Source: Nymphaea colorata
Lineage: Eukaryota; Streptophyta; Magnoliopsida; Nymphaeales; Nymphaeaceae
Length of the DNA: 64,000 nt
Direction: 5' to 3'
NCBI RefSeq assembly: GCF_008831285.2
Contig: NC_045142.1
Location: forward strand, 14,201,354 to 14,265,353
In this document: piece after piece, positions 57,797 to 64,000 of the stretch
Position numbering within the stretch: the first letter of the stretch is position 1
Layout of the letters: every line of letters begins with the position of its first letter
Notes under the pieces: model-generated
Told to the model about the DNA's origin: nothing
What the model saw: the letters and a program-made list of their open reading frames with translations, nothing else
The model's database searches: none
Position numbers and translations under genes: made by a program

Positions 57797-58700
57797 TCAG
57801 TTCAGTCGGTTCGACAGTACCACTACGACAGCACTTTTAACATCCGCAACAGATTCACAGATTTCATGGAGTGTTGTTGGGGACGGGCGCTTCAAGATGG
57901 CCACGAGGTGCCCTCCTCAAGAAACCAAGAGCACAAGAGTACAGTTCTACATTTCGGGGACGGACGAGGGCGGGGAGGGCAACCGCAGCTCAACAGGAAG
58001 ATGATTGGACACAAATACGGAGAATACGGATCAGCAGATCCAAATAGGAGCTCAATTCCTACGGGGAAGAAAATCTAGCGAGAGGGATGGCCGGAAAGGG
58101 AATGGAAGGGGGGGAAGCAGAAAGGACGGAGAACCTCCAGCTTACCGTGACGATGGAGATGAGTATCGTCTGTTCAGTCTTGCCCTTCCTTTTCCTTTTT
58201 TTCTGTTTTTTTTTTTTTCCTGCTAGTTTTACCATGCAAATCTGTCGGTAAGTGGTCAACCACTGCCTAGACTTATGTAAAAAGAGGGACAACTCTGTGG
58301 TAACATTACTCAACGTGGATCCAACAACGGTTGCTGATTGGAACGCTTTAGGAGCATGTTTGGATGGAGGAAGACCGGAGGAAAGAATCGGTAGTTTTGT
58401 GTTTGTATGTCTAGTTTCAAAAAGGAGGAAAAAGGAAAAGATTGAAAAACTTTGTTTGAATAGAAAAAGGAAAGGAGAGAGAAAAAAAAAATGCGTATCT
58501 CGATTCACTCTTAGAAATGGAGGGATCAAGAATGAGCATTATAGAAAATAACTTCTCTCTCTCTCTCTCTCTCTCTAAAGAAGAGTGTTTGCTAATGCTC
58601 TGATAAGATGCTCTATTGTTGACATCAATGAAAAATGAGCAATGCATACCATTTGTTCATTTTCTCAAATGTCATTTCACTTCCACTCGGTGGTGTTAAG
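57797..58700 (-). promoter_or_regulatory. 5' flank and probable 5' UTR of CPK13
   Basis: About 400 bases directly upstream of the CPK13 ATG are less AT-rich and lack simple repeats, as expected of a 5' UTR or proximal promoter. Further up are an oligo-A run (the minus strand of 58204-58222) and a GA/CT run near 58552-58577. No transcription start can be fixed from sequence alone. Confidence 0.4.
58552..58577. repeat. (CT)n microsatellite upstream of CPK13
   Basis: ctctctctctctctctctct-type run, which reads as GA on the gene's strand. GA/CT runs are common in plant 5' regions; no role is shown here. Confidence 0.85.
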
Positions 58701-60012
58701 TGTGTCGATGTGAAATGATGCATTAAGCTTGTGAAGCGACACATATCACAGTGATGCGTAATAGCACATAAGCATGAAGACAAAAAAAAACGTCAAGTAT
58801 ATAATATCCAGGAAAATAATGTCAAACCTAAAAAACAACAATCAAAATAATATGCAAGTAAGAAACCAATGTTGAATAATTCGCAAATGGATTTGTTATA
58901 AACAATATCTTTTATGCATGAAATATAATTCTTATGGGTTAATCCCCAAGTCGACCTTTCCTAGACCCTTCTAGGTGTAGTTCAATTACATAATCATCTA
59001 CATCTACATTCACAAAATCAGATCGGAAATAACTTAAATAGATATATGGTTGAAGTAATACTTTATATGCACAAAAATTCTCCAATGAAATCAATCTGTC
59101 CTCTAATAATTTGTCTGCAAAATCAATACAAAATATACCAAGTGCTCTTGATAATGTATAATTTAACATTCATAAATGAACAGCTATAATTTAATACAAA
59201 TATCATTAAGTTTTAAGTTTTAATAGTAGTCAAAGACTCAAACATTCTCAGAATCTCAGTGTTGTCATTTTCATGAAGACTAAAAATGACAAATGATCTT
59301 CATTTGAGTCATCCATATAGAGGATAAATTGATCTTTCTCTTCTGCTTCTTCATCATTTGTGCTCTCATTTTCTTAATCTACTAATCTTACGTATATTTT
59401 GTATACCTTTGTCATCATGCAACAGGATAGAAAATGAGTCTTTATGCTTCATCGTGGACCTAAGTAAATAATTAAAGTGGAACAGGATGGATGTTTTCTA
59501 TAATAAAATCTGAGTCCACTCAAGAATCATCTATAGCAGAAAGAGGTAAAACATGATCTTCTTTTTCTATAATACATCCATCGTCTGTGTAATATCTGAA
59601 AATTTACCAAGCGGAGATTCAGAATTCTTTTTTCTGTTAATAGGGGGTAAAAAAATGAAAGTTTCTACATGGCTATGCAAGCAATCAGGAGTGAATCTAT
59701 GCCTATTAAGCCCAAAAACAAATATTTATGCAAATCATATGCTTAAAAATGCGCACGTTTTTTGGTGTCCCATGCATGCATCTAATAACACTGGTTCCAC
59801 TTGTTTTTTTTTTTTTTTTTTTTTTCATTTTCGCATATGCCCTTATTTGATGGTCTATAATCCTTTAGCCCACCCATAGCAACCTGCTAGCATGGAGAAC
59901 CAAGCTCACAAAATGATCGCATAGAATCGGGATGCAAATCCAATCGGATGCAGATTAGGTTCTGAATCTATGAAGAGATTTGGACATGCAATCACAAGTA
60001 GGTCTGAACCTA
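58701..60012. other. Distal 5' flank of CPK13
   Basis: AT-rich with a 24-base T run at 59803-59826. Short frames at 58939-59169 and 59553-59879 have no recognisable motif. Confidence 0.45.
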
Positions 60013-60188
60013 CAACGGAGCTTTGATGAGGGGAGACCTCAAAATGTTAACATGCATTGAAATGTAATTTTTCAAAATTTTATATAGAATAAATAAATTT
60101 TGTTAAAATTTTACATGTAAAAAAAAAGAAAAAAAAAAGATATTGAGGGGAGCCAAGGCCCCTGCCGGCCCCCTTGGCTCCGTCCCTG
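60013..60188 (-). mobile_element. hAT-type MITE, copy 5
   Basis: Read on the minus strand it begins CAGGGACGGAGCC and ends AGCTCCGTTG, with the same core as copies 2 and 4 plus an expanded A/T run. Lies in the flank upstream of CPK13. Confidence 0.75.
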
Positions 60189-63100
60189 CTCGTTGTCTTA
60201 GTGCACATGGCGCAAGAGGATAGGAGAGATCAAGCCGATAATGTTGAATCCAAAAATGTCTTAGTGCACATGGGCAATGTTATCTATTGTTTCAAACTAA
60301 TTTTTAAGAGCATTTCAGACTTGGTGGCCTTCTACTTGGAACTAGTTGAACTCATCTGACTTAGGTGTCAAATACCTAAGACCCATGAACACTAGATTGT
60401 CACCACCTTGCTAAATGACTTTTTACCTTTGAACTTTAGAAAGCTTTTAGAACCATGAGAATTGTCTAATATAATTCCAATTAGAGAGATTCCAACTCCA
60501 CAAGTCTCCATTAGCAGTAAAGGTTAGCCCATCAGCCTCCTGCCCAGCTAACCCTACCTCGAGTCTCGTTTCACCAAACCAGGCCACCTAACAATTTTAG
60601 ACGACCATGAGGTTTGGAGTTCAAACCAGCTCACCCTGAACTAGAACCACCAAAAATGCCAGTTGCAACTCAATGCACATGTTCACTATGTCAATCTGTT
60701 TCTTGATTAGGGTATGACCCAGCTCAATCTAAACTCTAACCAAGCTATGTTAGCCCGATCAAGCTAAGATCAAGAATATCATCACCAGACCTAATGTTCT
60801 CCAAGTTCAAATCCAGTTCAATCCTCTTAGGATCAGTTCTGATTCGCCCAGAGAGTAGCTTCCCAGCTCGAGTTATAAATGAACTTCAGTTAAGTGACGT
60901 AAACTCAGTTTGAACTAGAGACATAACAAGCATGTTCAGATCGACTTTCCTTTAGTGAGATCTCAGTTCATTCATGTCAAAGCTAGTTCAGTTTAGTTAT
61001 CTTGAAATTCAAACTACTTTTATCACACTCCGATTTCACTTAAAATCGAACTTATTCAAACCTAAAAGCTGAACTGCATTTGATTGATTCATGATCATAT
61101 CGAACTTGATCTTATACTTTTGAGACCAAATCATAAAATCTCATATTTGACAAAATATTCCATTTTTAGCCCTCACACAGAGCATCCGGTAGGGGCAAAT
61201 TAATCTTTTCACTTTCAATCATATTTTCTTTATAAACTTAGGTTGTATGCCATATATACCTAAGTTTATGATTTTCAGATCTCCAGAATATTGTTCGTAT
61301 CTTTGTCGCACAATCCAGACTCATGATCTATATTCAGTTGGATCTATACCCTCAATTTGGACCTCTGATCCAAATTTTCTACCACATAAAAGATCCATTC
61401 TCCAAAACTTTCTCTTTATCTAGATTTTACTATGGACCCTTAAATTTGATTTAAATCCAGGGTCCAGATATGTTGAATCTGGACACCTTAAGCTTGGCCC
61501 TAATTTCATGTGCATTATGTGCACAATATATCTTCATTTCAAATAAGTTCATGTGCCACGTTTTTTCATCGATTCCCTTTCAACTTCAATAAAGCTCAAT
61601 TTCTCTTCAATAACTTCTTGAGATTCATGTCAAGGTTGATTTTCAAGTATTAGGGATCCATTTTCGTAACAAAATCAAGCATGAAATCGCAAAAATACGG
61701 CTGAAAATGGGTTTAATACATGTCATTTTATAAAATTTGGTGTTTTAACCTAAGGTTTAGAGTAAAGCATGTTTTCAACACAGAGTTTAGTTTCATACCT
61801 AACGTTTAGAAAAAATCTTCCCCTCCAAGAGCCTATAAAAAGGAGAGTCGACCACCCTCCTCCCCTCAAGTCACAAATACCCAAGTTGGATAAAATTCCA
61901 ATAGGGCCCAATAGCTTGACCAGGGTGAAGTAAGTTAAATTTTAAGGTCCTAGAGTTTGAGTCGAGTCCTTAGTTTAAGTCACGATGATGATGAACCATG
62001 CTCACTCAACTCTATGCTTTGTGAGGCTAAGTTCTGGTCCAGGTTAGACATGGGCCCTCTAGGAGTCCAGTGAGTAACGTACTTTTCTTCATCTTTCTTT
62101 CTTCTTTTTTGCCTTCTTAGTAGCATGTACTAGGTAATTTTTTGTTTTCTTAGCGTGTTTAGAGTATTTTCTTTTATGCTATAGGATATTTTATTTTCTA
62201 CTCTTGTGCCTAGGGTAGTTTGCTTTTTTGTGTTCCTCGGTAAACTTTAAATTCTGCCTCTGGGATAGAGAATGGAGGTCAGGTGTGCCTCCCTCTCCCT
62301 CTTTTCTCTTTTTCCATTTCAGTACTTGATTTCTAAATTATGTTTTCTTTGTATTTTCGACCTGCATATAATTTTCTTCTGTTGTAGCATGCATAAGCAT
62401 TGTGTTTTGAGCAAGTACTTTGGTGTGCACAAAATGCTACATATAACACAGCTTGAGTAAAAATTAGGCTAGATAGGATTAGTACTGTGTCTTTGATGGT
62501 AGTCTTGACGTAGAACTACCTTAATTTGATGTTATTTCTAGGTGAGCACACTTTATAAATCATGTTATTCAAAACGATTTTAAAATCACACTTCTTATTT
62601 TCAAAAAACCCTGGGGTCATGCATGATCGAGATAAAATCCTTTCTCAAAGACTAGAATTAAACTTTAATCTAAGGCCTAGCCAAACTGGCCTTAGAACCC
62701 ACAATCATGCAAACCCTGGCTGACCTCTTTTACTGAACCAAGATTTTGATCTCAATTCATGAAAACCTAATACTTAGTCGATCCAAGGTAAGAGATTGAT
62801 CTGCAGATCAAATCTTGATATTATCCTGATATTGGATCTTGGAACTTTGTAATATTAAATCTCAATAATCTGAGCTTTGAATCTAAATAATCTTAGATCT
62901 TATAAACTGAAACCTTGATAGTGAATGTTAGATCTTGATAATGGATCTCGCAAACTTAGACCTTAAATGGAACTTGATCATATTAATATTGAATTTTTTT
63001 AATTTGGATGCAGACTTCAAAATTTGGACCTTGGATCTCGAGATGATTAGTCCTTGGATCTTAATATTATTGGATCTCATGAAAGTGGACTGTGATAGTA

Positions 63101-64000
63101 CTAGTCCATGACAGTATTAGACCTCAATCACAAACCTGGATCATGATCATGTCATAAAAATATTGGATCTTAGGATTTAGATCATGTTGAGAAACACATA
63201 TAATAATCAGCTATGGATTACTAAGATGGAATATAAAATCATCTTAAATTTGATCAAAATAAACCACAACAGGGCCATGTCCAGAACCCTAACTCTAGTT
63301 GCCAAGTCTTGAACATGTGTGTCCATAGATGTATGCATCATATAGGATAGGTCAGCATTTTCATGGATATATGCTGAGCAAAGGCTGAGCAAGGTCTCTT
63401 TCTAAGCTCTATTGTTCATAAAACCCTAATTCTCTAATAGTCCACATTGATTTCAAACTGAACTTTTCCAAAAACTAGGACATATTTGTTTATGTTGCAC
63501 TTAGGATCATGATGATATTCAATCACTTGGACAACATATAGTTTAGCTTAGTCCTTAGTATGATTACTTCTAGTAAAGGTGCTAGGAACTGTTAGACCTC
63601 GTACTGACAAGACAGGTCCTGTCTCTCTGGATCTTGTATGGATCTAAACAATGGCAAGTATCTATTTTCCCCCATCCACCATCTACATGTAAACCAAGAA
63701 AGTTTACATGTAAACAGACACCATCTGGCTTGAGTTGAACCTAGACGAGCAAGTATAAGTGTTGCCTATGCTTGGAGGGGTTGGCCTTTAAACCCCCAAG
63801 CAATATTGGACTACCTAGACCTTGTCCAAGGTCAATCTGGATCAGAACACTCGGGTAAGGCCCCATCCATGGTAAACCTCATCCAATTGGGTCCATTTCA
63901 TTAGATGAGGGACCCATCCATGGTCAACTTGGATGCCAACCATTCTGGATAATCTATGGGCCAAATGAAACTTTCAACAAGTCCTCTAGCCTTTCTTTGA
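60189..64000. other. Intergenic, many ggatctt/gatcttg words
   Basis: No coding frame over 62 codons. 62780-63190 is a degenerate array of short words such as ttggatcttg and tagatcttgat. Uniform composition over nearly 4 kb could be a large LTR or an old element, but I see no borders. Confidence 0.4.
61834..61843 (+). promoter_or_regulatory. TATA-like motif without an assigned gene
   Basis: cctataaaaaggagagtcga, followed by a C-rich stretch (ccaccctcctcccctc) about 20-30 bases on, has the look of a core promoter. No coding frame follows within 2 kb, so an LTR promoter of an unrecognised element is as likely as a gene. Confidence 0.3.

Overview
The window looks like nuclear DNA of a flowering plant. 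It is AT-rich, has long introns, is crowded with LTR retrotransposons, hAT remnants, MITEs and tRNA-derived SINEs, and has plant-specific kinase genes (a CDPK of the CPK13 type and a PEPKR1-type kinase). The species cannot be told from the sequence. There is one intact-looking protein-coding gene. Everything else that codes is broken, partial or carried by a mobile element.

Layout. 1-15.9 kb: intergenic DNA with MITEs, simple repeats, two short tandem duplications and an inverted pair of a short DUF761-like C-terminal exon (about 4.54-5.64 kb). 15.9-27.5 kb: a head-to-head inverted duplication of a PEPKR1-like kinase pseudogene. Its right arm is split by a Ty1/copia retrotransposon with both LTRs and a 5-bp target duplication (17016-26655). 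That element is itself split by a 2.74-kb solo-LTR-like insertion (21298-24036). 28.5-36.5 kb: a second copy of the DUF761-like block, hAT remnants and a decayed Ty3/gypsy pol.

36.5-57.8 kb, minus strand: a complete CPK13-type calcium-dependent protein kinase gene. It has 8 coding exons encoding 532 residues, with an N-terminal acylation signal, a kinase domain, an autoinhibitory junction and four canonical EF hands. The gene spans 21.3 kb because intron 4 is 4.2 kb and intron 6 is 15.0 kb. Intron 6 holds layered copia, gypsy, hAT, SINE and MITE insertions. Intron 2 uses a GC donor. 57.8-64 kb: the 5' flank of the kinase gene and intergenic DNA with one MITE and a TATA-like motif but no recognisable gene.

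The genes do not form a pathway. What the window shows best is a nested insertion history around one gene that appears to be kept under selection. The most unusual items are the palindromic kinase pseudogene (both arms share the same premature stop), a 773-bp LTR-element derivative whose two ends are both U3 ends (33-bp perfect inverted termini, 5-bp target duplication), and the GC-AG intron in CPK13.
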